Assembly (NCBI GenBank): GCA_030148865.1
Contig: JASBSR010000041.1
Span: 62,001-126,000 of the forward strand
Length of the DNA stretch: 64,000 nt
Direction of reading: 5' to 3'
From: Gammaproteobacteria bacterium
GTDB taxonomy: Bacteria; Pseudomonadota; Gammaproteobacteria; SZUA-229
Shown in pieces: positions 1 through 8,699 of this stretch; the stretch's first letter is position 1; the number at the start of each line of letters is the position of its first letter. The position numbers and the translations under genes are program-made. The notes under the pieces were generated by a model, which saw only the letters and a list, made by a program, of their open reading frames with translations, was not told the DNA's origin and searched no databases.

Positions 1-10
1 ATCATAAGCA

Positions 11-487
11 CTAGCGTTGCCAGTCACCTGACTTACCGCCGGATTTACTCAGTAGCTGCACCCGCTCTATCACCATGCCACGATCCAAGGCCTTGCACAT
101 ATCGTAGATTGTCAGCAGACTGATCTGAACTGCGGTTAGCGCTTCCATCTCTACGCCAGTGACGCCGCGGGTGTCTACAGTAACACGACAGACCACTGCA
201 AGCTGCTCGAGAACCGGTATGAGTTCGATATCAACATGGCTGAGCGCGATCGGGTGACACAAGGGAATAAGTTCAGCTGTTTTTTTACTGGCCATAATAC
301 CGGCGACACGTGCCACTGCCAGCACATCACCTTTTTTATGGCTGTGCGAGACCAGTGTTTCGAGTGTCTCGGCCTGCATGCGGATACGGCCTTCGGCCAC
401 AGCGCGGCGCAGGCTGGTGGCTTTGTCACCAACATCCACCATGTGGACTTCACCGCGTTGATTGAGATGGTTGAGTGCATCAGACAT
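11..487 (-). CDS. moaC: Cyclic pyranopterin monophosphate synthase MoaC
   Basis: This enzyme converts 3',8-cyclo-7,8-dihydro-GTP to cyclic pyranopterin monophosphate in cytoplasmic molybdenum cofactor synthesis. The 158 residues match the usual family length. Visible family blocks are [20 protein letters not shown] (51-70), LCHP (76-79), GVEMEAL (111-117) and YDMCKALD (128-135). D129 and K132 correspond to the catalytic Asp and Lys of the E. coli enzyme. The protein ends in the typical KSGGKSG tail. moaD and moaE lie about 1 kb away on the opposite strand, separated by an OmpA-like gene, so the moa genes are near each other but not in one operon. No strong Shine-Dalgarno is seen before the ATG. 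Confidence 0.97.
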   Translation of the reverse strand: MSDALNHLNQRGEVHMVDVGDKATSLRRAVAEGRIRMQAETLETLVSHSHKKGDVLAVARVAGIMASKKTAELIPLCHPIALSHVDIELIPVLEQLAVVCRVTVDTRGVTGVEMEALTAVQISLLTIYDMCKALDRGMVIERVQLLSKSGGKSGDWQR

Positions 488-574
488 TATGGCTAAAGCT
501 CTGCTAATTAGAAGACCCCCAGCATAGCAAGCCGGAGGAGTGCAATAAAGCCCGATTGATAGTGTTCAGCAGGC

Positions 575-605
575 AAAAAAACACCCCGTAAACGGGGTGT
601 TTTTT
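575..605 (-). terminator. Rho-independent terminator of the OmpA-like gene
   Basis: The stem ACACCCC/GGGGTGT (581-587 with 594-600) is flanked by an A-run on the left and a T-run on the right. It can therefore work in both directions. It sits just after the stop of the minus-strand OmpA-like gene and upstream of moaC, insulating the two. Confidence 0.85.
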
Positions 606-624
606 ACGCCATCAAAGGGTTTGA

Positions 625-1257
625 TCAGAACTCGCGTCGAACAACATCAATTTTGATTTCGACACGACGATTTTTAGCACGGCCTTCACGGCTGCTGTTA
701 CTCGCCACCGGGCGCGACTCACCATAGCCCACGGTCGAAATCACACCGGCATCGATACCATTTGCCACCAGCTCAGCTTTCACCGCGCTGGCGCGCTTTT
801 CCGAGAGACGCTGATTGAATGCATTCGCGCCACGGTCATCGGTATGGCCTCCAATGGATACCCGCAGGATAGTCTCGCCTTTAAGTTTGCTGGCAAGTTC
901 TGCAATGCCGGATTTATCAGCGGTGCTCAAGGTACTGCCACCCAGGGCAAAACTGGCCCCTGAGGTCAGGCTCAGTTGACGATATTTCGGCGCTGGCGAG
1001 GTTTTCACCGGCTCAGCCTGCTTCATTGGCGCGGCCGGCGTCTCCCCTCTGGCGAGAACCGTGGACTCATTGACGACTCTCATCGCATCAATTGCGGTAC
1101 AGCCCCTGTCAGTCTTCCAGTTAATGGTATGCAGACAATCGCCGTCTTGTACGACATATCCGGCACTATCAAGCCAGTTAATATCCTGTGCCGCGAAGGC
1201 ACGGGTCGCACCCAGGCCCAAGCCTGTTGCCAGTAAAATTTTGTTTAAAACACCCAT
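625..1257 (-). CDS. OmpA-family peptidoglycan-binding protein
   Basis: A 210-residue exported protein with an N-terminal signal peptide (hydrophobic LLATGLGLGATRAFAA) and a C-terminal OmpA-type peptidoglycan-binding domain at about residues 95-205. Visible are GHTDDRGA, the helix with QRLSEKRASAVKAEL, and VGYGESRPVASN followed by NRRVEI. The middle is short and Pro/Ala-rich (about 65-90), so there is no room for a beta-barrel. It probably anchors in the periplasm or outer membrane and binds peptidoglycan. The start was chosen at 1257 because GGAG lies about 8 bases upstream and the signal peptide begins there; an in-frame extension to 1410 would put non-signal sequence in front. The exact role is unknown. 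Confidence 0.85.
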   Translation of the reverse strand: MGVLNKILLATGLGLGATRAFAAQDINWLDSAGYVVQDGDCLHTINWKTDRGCTAIDAMRVVNESTVLARGETPAAPMKQAEPVKTSPAPKYRQLSLTSGASFALGGSTLSTADKSGIAELASKLKGETILRVSIGGHTDDRGANAFNQRLSEKRASAVKAELVANGIDAGVISTVGYGESRPVASNSSREGRAKNRRVEIKIDVVRREF

Positions 1258-1432
1258 GTTAATCTCCGAGTTAAGAGAATTACCGTGAATATGCAGTGGA
1301 CATGATACTACGGCCATATTAGCAGCCGAACTGGCCACAATGGCTTTTGCGCTGTTAATCAATATTAAAACTTCAAAATTCAGATCACTCACCACCATGT
1401 TATTCATCACTGGCTCGGGTTAAGCTAGGCAC

Positions 1433-1666
1433 ATGAGTATCGATGTGAAATTTTTTGCCAGTTTGCGCGAACATGTCGGCACCGACAGCGTCACCATCGA
1501 CGCTGGCAGGGTTCGTACGATTCACGATTGCTGGCAACTGGCAACGCAGTCCGCCGACCTGCCGGACAATACACTCTGCGCTATCAATATGCAGTACGCG
1601 AAACTTGATGCTGCGGTAGAGGACGGCGCTGAAGTCGCGTTTTTTCCACCCGTAACCGGGGGCTGA
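1433..1666 (+). CDS. moaD: Molybdopterin synthase small subunit MoaD
   Basis: A ubiquitin-like sulfur carrier of 77 residues that ends in Gly-Gly (FFPPVTGG). That tail is the site that is adenylated and thiocarboxylated before donating sulfur to cyclic pyranopterin monophosphate. It begins MSIDVKFFASLRE, typical of the family. One base separates its stop from the moaE start, so the two subunits are almost certainly translated from one message. Confidence 0.96.
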   Translation: MSIDVKFFASLREHVGTDSVTIDAGRVRTIHDCWQLATQSADLPDNTLCAINMQYAKLDAAVEDGAEVAFFPPVTGG

Positions 1667-1667
1667 G

Positions 1668-2102
1668 ATGCCAGCGACAATCGTCACCCACAGCTTTGTC
1701 CCCTGGCAGGCACTGGAACAGCATCAGACCACCCTGCCCACCGGCAGCTTCGGTGCCTGCGCGAATTTTGTTGGTAGCATGCGCGATTTCAACGCCGGTG
1801 ATGAGGTCAGTGAAATGACACTGGAACATTACCCAGCGATGACCCAGCACTACCTCGATGAACTTTGCGGCACCACGATTGCGCAATGGCAGCTGGTCGA
1901 TGCTTTGATTATGCATCGTGTCGGCATCATCAGGCCAGGAGAAGCCATTGTTCTCACCGCCGCCTGGGCAGCGCACCGCGAGGCAGCATTCGCTGCCTGC
2001 CGTCATTTAATGGAGGAACTGAAATCGCAGGCACCGTTCTGGAAAAAAGAACTCACCCCGACCGGTGAACGCTGGGTGCACAATGCACCCAGCGAAAAAT
2101 AG
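1668..2102 (+). CDS. moaE: Molybdopterin synthase catalytic subunit MoaE
   Basis: The large subunit of molybdopterin synthase, 144 residues, which inserts two sulfurs into cyclic pyranopterin monophosphate using MoaD thiocarboxylate. K119 and K126 (in QAPFWKKE) fall at the positions of the essential lysines of the E. coli enzyme. MHRVG (82-86) and AAHREAAF (101-108) are family blocks. The gene follows moaD by one base. Its stop directly abuts the stop of the convergent protease gene with no terminator between, so the two transcripts probably overlap at their 3' ends. Confidence 0.96.
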   Translation: MPATIVTHSFVPWQALEQHQTTLPTGSFGACANFVGSMRDFNAGDEVSEMTLEHYPAMTQHYLDELCGTTIAQWQLVDALIMHRVGIIRPGEAIVLTAAWAAHREAAFAACRHLMEELKSQAPFWKKELTPTGERWVHNAPSEK

Positions 2103-3470
2103 TTACTGAATCAAAATAAACAATGCTGTTTTACCACGTTGCACATTGAGTAACATCTGTTTGTCAGAGTTTTTCAGCACCTTGCGCAACTCATCTATGC
2201 TCTTCACTGACTTGCGATTCACCGACAGAATAATATCACCTTCGCGCAGGCGTGCATTCCAGGCCGGGCTGCCGCGCTCAACCGCTGTCACTTCGAGGAA
2301 AACATCGCCGTCTTTCTGGCTTTGTTCAATGGTCGCGCCCGCGAGCCGCTCATTCAAATTATTACCCGCCACGGTCTGACTATCAGCTTCCTGCAGTTTG
2401 GCTTTGAGGCTGAGTTTTTTGTTGTCACGGATCACTTTGATGTCCATGCTGTCGCCGACCCGTAACAGGCCGACGATATTACGCATGGAAGACGCGTTCT
2501 TAATTGCGACCCCATTCAAACTCACAACCACATCACCGGCTTTAAGCCCGGCTTTTTCAGCGGCAGATTTCTCGATCACCTGTGAAATCACCACACCCTG
2601 ATGCATGTCGAGGCCGAAGGCTTTGGCCAGATCCGGGGTTAAATTCTGCATCACCACGCCGAGCATGCCGCGATGCACTTCGCCAAATTCGATCAGCTGG
2701 TCAACAATCTGGCGCACCATGTTGATCGGAATAGCGAAGCCTATGCCAACATTGCCATTGCCGCCGGCAGCAATGATCGCGGTGTTCATACCGATTAGCT
2801 CGCCCCTGAGATTGACCAGTGCACCACCAGAATTGCCCGGATTAATCGAAGCATCGGTCTGGATGAAATTTTCATAGCCCTCGATGCCAAGCCCGGTACG
2901 CCCCAGTGCACTGACAATACCCGAGGTCACGGTCTGACCCAGGCCAAAGGGGTTGCCGATTGCGACCACAAAATCACCGACCCGCAGCTTTTCTGAATCA
3001 GCAAATGGCAGCGCGGTGAGGTCTTTGGCGTCAACCTTGATCACGGCAACATCGGCTTCGGGGTCAGAGCCAACGACTTTGGCGTCATACTGCTCGCCAT
3101 TGTGCAGGGTAATGGTAATCTCTTCCGCGCCATCGACGACATGATGATTCGTCACGATGTAGCCCTCTTTGGCATCAATCACCACTCCCGACCCCAGACT
3201 ACGTGCTTCTCTACGCTGCGGCTGCGGCTGCATACCACGAAAAAAATACTGAAACAGCGGGTCATTCATCATCGGATGGTTCTGCGCACTAATATGACTG
3301 CGGGTGGCAATGTTGACCACCGCCGGCACAGTTTTATCGACCATCGGAGCCAGACTCGGCAGCTCGCTGCCATCGACGGCCACTGGCAACGTAGCCTGGG
3401 CAACACCGCCGGCAAGGGAAATAATCAGGATCGTGGCCCGAGAAAATGACACCAGTATTCGATTCAACAT
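2103..3470 (-). CDS. Do-family (DegQ/MucD-like) periplasmic serine protease
   Basis: A 455-residue exported trypsin-like protease and chaperone for envelope protein quality control. A signal peptide covers about residues 1-26 (ending VAQA). The catalytic triad is H110 (TNHHVV), D140 (DPEADVAVIK) and S214 (NPGNSGGALV). Two PDZ domains follow, at about 265-350 and 370-455, as expected for DegP/DegQ/MucD. The start has CGGAG 9 bases upstream. The Q-linker loop region (60-90) is short, more DegQ/MucD-like than DegP-like, but I cannot assign the paralogue. The gene stands alone, with no sigma-factor genes such as algU or mucA beside it. Confidence 0.95.
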   Translation of the reverse strand: MLNRILVSFSRATILIISLAGGVAQATLPVAVDGSELPSLAPMVDKTVPAVVNIATRSHISAQNHPMMNDPLFQYFFRGMQPQPQRREARSLGSGVVIDAKEGYIVTNHHVVDGAEEITITLHNGEQYDAKVVGSDPEADVAVIKVDAKDLTALPFADSEKLRVGDFVVAIGNPFGLGQTVTSGIVSALGRTGLGIEGYENFIQTDASINPGNSGGALVNLRGELIGMNTAIIAAGGNGNVGIGFAIPINMVRQIVDQLIEFGEVHRGMLGVVMQNLTPDLAKAFGLDMHQGVVISQVIEKSAAEKAGLKAGDVVVSLNGVAIKNASSMRNIVGLLRVGDSMDIKVIRDNKKLSLKAKLQEADSQTVAGNNLNERLAGATIEQSQKDGDVFLEVTAVERGSPAWNARLREGDIILSVNRKSVKSIDELRKVLKNSDKQMLLNVQRGKTALFILIQ

Positions 3471-3674
3471 GTGTACTCCGAGTATTTGTCAGGATCGCAT
3501 CGGATCCATCGCTGCAGGTTCGTGCAAGACAACCGATTGACTAGGCTGGTCGCGAAAAGTTCGTCGCAATATCGCCGGTTTGCAACTGCTGGTCATCTGC
3601 GTTGTCCGAGTTGAAGTTCGCATGGGCAACTGCTATGTTGCCGCACTCCACTACCACTATTATGGACTACAGCA

Positions 3675-4406
3675 ATGAAATCAAGCCACCTGATGGCGCT
3701 CGCCTTACTTGCTCCGCTCAGCGGCTGCTTCGACAAGACTGAGCAGGCCAGCACCGCCAAGCTCGACACCCTCGAGGCCAAAGCCAGCTACGGTTTCGGT
3801 ATCGATTTTTCCAAGCGTCTCAAGCAGCAGGGCATCACCCTGGAAACCGAAGCTTTGATTGAGGGTATCCGCGATGGCAGCAGCGACGCCCAGCCTAAAA
3901 TTAACGAACAGGACATGACGCAGGCACGTAATGACTTCCTGCAAAAATTACGTACTGACATGGCGGCAAAACAAAGCGCCATGGCAGAAAAAAATCTTGC
4001 GGCAGGCAAGGCATTCCTGGCAGAAAATGCCAAAAAAGAGGGCGTGGTCACTACCGCCAGCGGTTTGCAGTATCAGATTATCACGCCCGGCACCGGCGCT
4101 AAACCGACCATTGATGACACAGTGGTCACCGATTACCGCGGCACTGTGATCGACGGTCGCGAATTTGACAGCTCTTATGCACGCGGTACACCCGCGACCT
4201 TCCCGCTAAAAGGCGTGATCAAAGGCTGGACCGAAGCCCTGCAGCTGATGAAAGTGGGTGCCAAATGGAAACTGTTTATTCCGCCCGAGTTGGCCTATGG
4301 CGCAACCCAGCGCAGTGAAGTCATCGAGCCAAACTCGACTCTGATTTTCGATATTGAATTACGGAAAATCGAAAGCAAGAACAAGCCCGCGGACAAGAAA
4401 AAATAA
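3675..4406 (+). CDS. FKBP-type peptidyl-prolyl isomerase lipoprotein (FkpA/Mip-like)
   Basis: A 243-residue cis-trans prolyl isomerase with an N-terminal dimerisation domain (about 25-120) and an FKBP catalytic domain (about 125-235; VVTDYRGTVIDGREFDSSY, then GWTEALQLMKVGAKWKLFIP and ELAYG). The leader ends in a lipobox, LSGC, with C18, so the mature protein is probably lipid-anchored in the envelope. The C-terminus is lysine-rich. Its position next to the Do protease suggests a shared envelope-folding role, although the two genes diverge and need not be co-regulated. No clear terminator follows; the gap holds a paired repeat. Confidence 0.93.
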   Translation: MKSSHLMALALLAPLSGCFDKTEQASTAKLDTLEAKASYGFGIDFSKRLKQQGITLETEALIEGIRDGSSDAQPKINEQDMTQARNDFLQKLRTDMAAKQSAMAEKNLAAGKAFLAENAKKEGVVTTASGLQYQIITPGTGAKPTIDDTVVTDYRGTVIDGREFDSSYARGTPATFPLKGVIKGWTEALQLMKVGAKWKLFIPPELAYGATQRSEVIEPNSTLIFDIELRKIESKNKPADKKK

Positions 4407-4435
4407 AAACACTTTACAAAGCTAAACAATTAATC

Positions 4436-4548
4436 TGTCCGCTAATGAACGCAAATAATAACGATAGCGCCATTCCCGCCTGTGCGGGAATGGCCGTTCA
4501 TGGAACTTTATCTAAATAATTTGCGACTTTGCGGTGTTTGCGGCAAAA
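4436..4548. repeat. Paired inverted intergenic repeat (TTGCGG type)
   Basis: The left arm (4436-4462) starts GTCCGC and contains GAACGCAAATAA. The right arm (4514-4548) reads TTTGCGACTTTGCGG and then TTTGCGGCAA, roughly the reverse complement. Between them lies a 9-bp-stem hairpin, CATTCCCGC/GCGGGAATG (4471-4492). The layout of inverted arms around a different core recurs elsewhere in this window. Confidence 0.6.
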
Positions 4549-4575
4549 AAAATTTTGTGATAAATATTTAAAATA

Positions 4576-5442
4576 CTATTCAATATTCTGGACCTGTTCG
4601 CGCATTTGCTCGATCAGCACCTTGAGCTCGACCGAGGCCTGAGTGGTATTAATATCAATCGACTTCGAACCCAGCGTATTCACTTCGCGATTGAGTTCCT
4701 GCATTAAAAAATCCAGCCGTCGACCGACCGCTTCGTCCCGCTGCAACACCAGATCCAGTTCCTTAATATGCGCATCAAGACGATCGAGTTCTTCATCAAC
4801 GTCCATTTTTTGCGCCAGGTAAACCAGCTCCTGCTCCAGTCGTTCCCTATCCGGCTCGGCCTGCAGTTCCTGTAGCCGCAGCAGCAGTTTTTCGCGATAA
4901 CGTTGTTGAATCTCGGGCAACTGTGGGCGCAGGTCTGCCACCAGTTCCTGCATTGCTGTACGGCGTTGCAATATAATATCGCGGAGTTGTTCGCCTTCTC
5001 GTTCGCGGTTTTCGATTAGCTCGGATAAGGCTGACTCCAGCAATTCCAGACTGGCATCGAGCATCGGCTTCATATCCTGCGCCGTTTCTTTAACAACTCC
5101 TGGCCACTTAAGGATATCGACAGTATTAATTTCCGAAGGCTGATGCACAATGTCATTGAGCTGCTGACAGGCTTTCACTAATGCGCTCGCAAACTCACGA
5201 TTGATTTCGATTTCGTTGTTATTTACCGCTTCAGGTTTAAAACGCAGATGACACTCGATCTTGCCACGACTGAGATGAGTATTTATCAGCTCACGATAAC
5301 GAGCCTCATAACTGCGCATTTCTTCGGGCAGTCGCAAGCTGATTTCGAGATAACGATGATTGACTGTGCGTATCTCCCAGGTGAGCATACCCAGCGCATG
5401 CTGTGACTGGCAGCGCGCAAACCCCGTCATACTTTTAATCAT
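4576..5442 (-). CDS. yicC: YicC/YloC-family endoribonuclease
   Basis: A 288-residue cytoplasmic protein of the YicC family, members of which have endoribonuclease activity in E. coli. It begins MIKSMTGFARC, the signature start, and ends with EVNTLGSKSID and MREQVQNIE, both diagnostic of the C-terminal domain. The middle (about 120-215) is strongly helical. It diverges from rph, the same neighbour as in E. coli, which supports a linked role in RNA turnover. Confidence 0.95.
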   Translation of the reverse strand: MIKSMTGFARCQSQHALGMLTWEIRTVNHRYLEISLRLPEEMRSYEARYRELINTHLSRGKIECHLRFKPEAVNNNEIEINREFASALVKACQQLNDIVHQPSEINTVDILKWPGVVKETAQDMKPMLDASLELLESALSELIENREREGEQLRDIILQRRTAMQELVADLRPQLPEIQQRYREKLLLRLQELQAEPDRERLEQELVYLAQKMDVDEELDRLDAHIKELDLVLQRDEAVGRRLDFLMQELNREVNTLGSKSIDINTTQASVELKVLIEQMREQVQNIE

Positions 5443-5552
5443 GTTGCCGTGTCCTCATGTTCTCATCCACCTGATTTGTTCGCAGCCTGTTAGCTATGAT
5501 GCCAGGCAATTCTAACAGCTATCTGCGCGCGGCAGACAAGTGCCCGGCCATG

Positions 5553-5558
5553 TATAAT
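5553..5558 (+). promoter_or_regulatory. Candidate -10 box for rph
   Basis: A perfect TATAAT lies 27 bases before the rph start codon. The -35 region (around 5531-5536, GGCAGA) is weak. GAGGAG just before the ATG is the ribosome binding site. Confidence 0.4.
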
Positions 5559-5584
5559 GCGCGACTGTCAACGAGGAGCACAGC

Positions 5585-6301
5585 ATGAGACCCAGCAAAC
5601 GCGATGCCAACGAAATGCGTCAGGTAACATTCACCCGCAACTACACCAAACACGCCGAAGGCTCAGTACTGGTGGAGTTTGGCGACACCCGCGTGATCTG
5701 CACCGCCTCGGTAGAAACCCGGGTGCCCGGGTTTCTACGCGGCAAGGGTCAGGGCTGGGTGACTGCAGAATACGGCATGCTGCCACGCTCGACTGGCAGC
5801 CGCATGGGTCGCGAAGCGGCCAAAGGCCGCCAGGGCGGTCGCACTATGGAAATCCAGCGTCTCATCGGTCGGTCGCTGCGCGCCTGCATTGATCTCGATG
5901 CGCTGGGCGAAAACACCATCAGTCTCGACTGCGATGTGATTCAGGCCGACGGCGGTACCCGCACTGCCAGTATTTCAGGTGCCTGGATCGCGCTCCACGA
6001 CGCCGTGCAACACATGATGAAAAACCGTATTGTGAAAAAAAACCCGCTGTATCACCAGATTGCTTCTGTTTCGGTCGGCATTTTCGAAGGCACCCCGGTA
6101 CTCGATCTGGATTATGCCGAAGACTCCAATGCAGAAACTGATATGAATGTGGTCATGAACAATCACAATGCGTTTATCGAAGTTCAGGGTACCGCCGAAG
6201 GTCATGCCTTCAACGCCGACGAATTAAATGCCATGCTGGCACTGGCACAAAAAGGCACCGGAGAAATTTTTGCAGCCCAGAGCGCAGTCATCGGAGTCTG
6301 A
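5585..6301 (+). CDS. rph: Ribonuclease PH
   Basis: A phosphorolytic 3'-5' exoribonuclease that trims tRNA 3' ends; 238 residues, the family norm. It starts [12 protein letters not shown] and contains the [20 protein letters not shown] block, [19 protein letters not shown] (phosphate and RNA binding) and the [12 protein letters not shown] motif. The gene is full length, with none of the C-terminal frameshift known from some E. coli K-12 strains. GAGGAG precedes the ATG, and rdgB starts 12 bases after the stop, so the two form an operon. Confidence 0.97.
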   Translation: MRPSKRDANEMRQVTFTRNYTKHAEGSVLVEFGDTRVICTASVETRVPGFLRGKGQGWVTAEYGMLPRSTGSRMGREAAKGRQGGRTMEIQRLIGRSLRACIDLDALGENTISLDCDVIQADGGTRTASISGAWIALHDAVQHMMKNRIVKKNPLYHQIASVSVGIFEGTPVLDLDYAEDSNAETDMNVVMNNHNAFIEVQGTAEGHAFNADELNAMLALAQKGTGEIFAAQSAVIGV

Positions 6302-6313
6302 GGAAGAAGCATC

Positions 6314-6931
6314 ATGCAGACTGAGTTTCGGAAAATCGTTCTCGCCAGCGGCAACGCTGGCAAGGTGCGCGAGATTAACAAACTGTTTGCCGACAGTGGC
6401 ATTGAAGTGGTACCGCAGTCTGATTACGATGTTCCTGAAGTCCCGGAAACCGGTACCACCTTCGTCGAAAACGCCATCATCAAGGCTCGCCATGCTGCCA
6501 AAATCACCGGCCTGCCAGCGATTGCCGATGACTCGGGAATCGAAGTCGATGCTCTCGGTGCGCGTCCAGGCGTGTATTCCGCACGCTACGCAGGTGTCAA
6601 TGCCAGCGATGCTGACAACAACAGCAAAATGCTGGCCGAACTCAAGGGTCTGCCAGGCGCAGAACGCAGCGCGCGTTATCAGTGTCTTCTGGTGTTCATG
6701 CGCAATGCCAGCGACCCGGTACCGATCATCACCCAGGGTAGCTGGGAAGGTCGCATTCTGCAGGAACCGCGTGGCACTGGCGGCTTTGGCTACGACCCCA
6801 TTTTCTTTGTGCCGACGCACAATTGCTCGAGCGCCGAACTGCCGCTAGCTGTCAAAAACACCATCAGCCATCGCGCCCAGGCACTCGAAGCCATGCTCGA
6901 TGAATTCCGACGCCATCACTACATTGACTGA
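6314..6931 (+). CDS. rdgB: XTP/dITP diphosphatase RdgB (HAM1 family)
   Basis: This enzyme hydrolyses non-canonical purine triphosphates (dITP, XTP) to monophosphates, keeping them out of DNA; 205 residues. Visible motifs are VLASGNAGKVREI (nucleotide binding at the N-terminus), ADDSGIEVDAL, RPGVYSARYAG, GGFGYDPIFFV and a C-terminal SHRAQAL. It lies directly downstream of rph. Its last 32 bases overlap the start of the next gene in another frame, indicating translational coupling. Confidence 0.97.
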   Translation: MQTEFRKIVLASGNAGKVREINKLFADSGIEVVPQSDYDVPEVPETGTTFVENAIIKARHAAKITGLPAIADDSGIEVDALGARPGVYSARYAGVNASDADNNSKMLAELKGLPGAERSARYQCLLVFMRNASDPVPIITQGSWEGRILQEPRGTGGFGYDPIFFVPTHNCSSAELPLAVKNTISHRAQALEAMLDEFRRHHYID

Positions 6932-7427
6932 CACCCGCCGAGTATTATTATGCGGTGAAATTACCGATGACTCACTTCAGAGTCTATTAAGCAGGTATGG
7001 CCTGGCGCTGCGCCAGATCAGTGCCGATGCCGACATTCCCGGCAGTTACTGGCAGGCACCCGAAGCCGGGCTGATCGCAAATCATCTGTACATCCGCGCC
7101 GACACCCCGGTTCACTCCGCGCTGCACGAAACCTGTCATTGCATCTGCATGCCACAGCAACGACGCAATACAGTGCACACCGATGCCGGTGGTGATTACG
7201 AAGAAGAAAACGCAGTGTGTTATTTACAAATTCTGCTGGCTGATCATATCCCTGAAATGCAATCATCGCGCATGCTCGAAGACATGGATCGCTGGGGCTA
7301 CAGTTTTCGTCTGGACACGGCGCGCGACTGGTTTGAACAGGATGCGGAAGATGCTCGCGACTGGTTACATCTGCATAATATTATCGACACGACGAACACA
7401 GCCACCTATAAACTTCGAATTGATTGA
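6900..7427 (+). CDS. Conserved hypothetical protein with HExxH motif
   Basis: A 175-residue soluble protein with no signal peptide or membrane segment. It carries HETCH (H76, E77, H80), a match to the HExxH zinc-protease motif, with an acidic EEENAV stretch (101-106) about 20 residues later that could supply a third ligand. Several cysteines flank it (C79, C81, C83). The gene overlaps rdgB by 32 bases and probably forms one transcript with rph-rdgB. I do not recognise a named family; whether it is a protease or only a metal-binding protein cannot be told. Confidence 0.75.
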   Translation: MNSDAITTLTDTRRVLLCGEITDDSLQSLLSRYGLALRQISADADIPGSYWQAPEAGLIANHLYIRADTPVHSALHETCHCICMPQQRRNTVHTDAGGDYEEENAVCYLQILLADHIPEMQSSRMLEDMDRWGYSFRLDTARDWFEQDAEDARDWLHLHNIIDTTNTATYKLRID

Positions 7428-7487
7428 AGTTCTAAATCCATCTCCTATACTGCAAAGCATCATTCAAAATTGCTCAGGGAGCACGAC

Positions 7488-8681
7488 ATGGATAATCCGC
7501 AGAGTGGCCGCGCGATACAGTTTCAGTTCAACGGCACGTCAGGCGAATACTTTAAGATATGGATAGTCAATATTATGCTCTCCATCATCACGCTCGGCAT
7601 TTACTCTCCCTGGGCCAAAGTGAGAAAAAAACGTTACTTCTACGGCAACACCACATTAGATAGCTCCAGCTTCGATTATCTTGGCGATCCGCTCGCGATC
7701 CTCAAAGGCCGGATGATTGTGTTTGCATTTATTCTGGTATACGCGTCAACCACACAATACATTCCACTACTCGAGTTCGCCTTTATTATTATCTATCTCA
7801 TCGGCCTGCCGTGGATGGTTGTTAAATCACTGCAGTTTAATGCTCGCAATTCAGCGTACCGCAATATTCGCTTTAACTTCGAAGGCCGACTCGGTGAAGC
7901 CACATTTATTTTTATCTTTCTGTCATTCATTTCTATGCTGACCCTGGGTCTTGCTGTGCCCTATGCCATCAAGCGCATGAAACAATTTACGGTAGAGAAT
8001 AGCTACTTCGGCACATCGCAGTTTGAATTTCATGCCACCACCGGCGCTTTTTACCGAATTTATTTATTGCCCATGCTAATCCCCTTCATTGGTATACTCG
8101 CAGCCATTGCCATACCCGCGTACCAGGGTTACGTCACTGCCGCCAAAACGCAACAAGATCCGCAACACCAGGTGCAGCCACCGAGAGAAACACAAACTCC
8201 AGATCAAAACGGGTCATACGAAGAGCAAGAATTCAAGCACGCCATTGAAAACTGCGTGCGCGCTCCCGGTCCCGAACAATGTGCCAAACAAGAAATTAAC
8301 CAGGAACCAGGCGCTGAAGTATTCGCAGGCATGGGCGCCGTTTTAATTGCTTACCTGCTAATGGGTTTGATCTGGGTATACGTGCACACACGCTCAATCA
8401 ACCTGGTATTAAACAGTACCACGCTGAACGCTCATAGCTTACAAAGCAAAATACGCGTGCGTAACATGTTTTATATTTACCTCACCAATATTCTTGGTGT
8501 ACTGTTCAGCCTGGGCCTGTTAATCCCGTGGGCAAGTATCCGGCTGGCGAAATACCGGCTGGCGAATACCGCATTCATCGCCAATGGTGAGATCCATAAT
8601 TTTATTGCCGATCAACAAAAATCCGTCTCCGCCACTGGTGGCGAGTTTACCGAGGCTTTTGATATTGACCTTGGTTTCTAG
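7488..8681 (+). CDS. YjgN/DUF898-family membrane protein with pilin-like segment
   Basis: A 397-residue multi-pass inner-membrane protein. Two DUF898-type halves are visible: residues 1-190 (ITLGIYSPWAKVRKKRYFYG) and about 300-360 (LGLLIPWASIRLAKYRL). Between them lies GILAAIAIPAYQGYV (about 202-216), closely like the N-terminal helix of type IV pilins, followed by a soluble Gln/Pro-rich stretch with C256 and C265. The start was chosen at 7488 because AGGGAG lies just upstream; a TTG at 7470 is the alternative. The M48 peptidase gene follows after 18 bases, a common pairing for YjgN proteins. Function is unknown. Confidence 0.85.
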   Translation: MDNPQSGRAIQFQFNGTSGEYFKIWIVNIMLSIITLGIYSPWAKVRKKRYFYGNTTLDSSSFDYLGDPLAILKGRMIVFAFILVYASTTQYIPLLEFAFIIIYLIGLPWMVVKSLQFNARNSAYRNIRFNFEGRLGEATFIFIFLSFISMLTLGLAVPYAIKRMKQFTVENSYFGTSQFEFHATTGAFYRIYLLPMLIPFIGILAAIAIPAYQGYVTAAKTQQDPQHQVQPPRETQTPDQNGSYEEQEFKHAIENCVRAPGPEQCAKQEINQEPGAEVFAGMGAVLIAYLLMGLIWVYVHTRSINLVLNSTTLNAHSLQSKIRVRNMFYIYLTNILGVLFSLGLLIPWASIRLAKYRLANTAFIANGEIHNFIADQQKSVSATGGEFTEAFDIDLGF

Positions 8682-8699
8682 ATCGAGCACCGTATTGAA

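Noticed and set aside
1400-1687. Minus-strand open frame opposite moaD
   Set aside because: It lies opposite a clear moaD with its GG tail; only a shadow frame.
4471-4492. Hairpin CATTCCCGC/GCGGGAATG as a terminator for the FKBP gene
   Set aside because: No T-run follows, and it lies inside a paired repeat, so it is better seen as part of that element.
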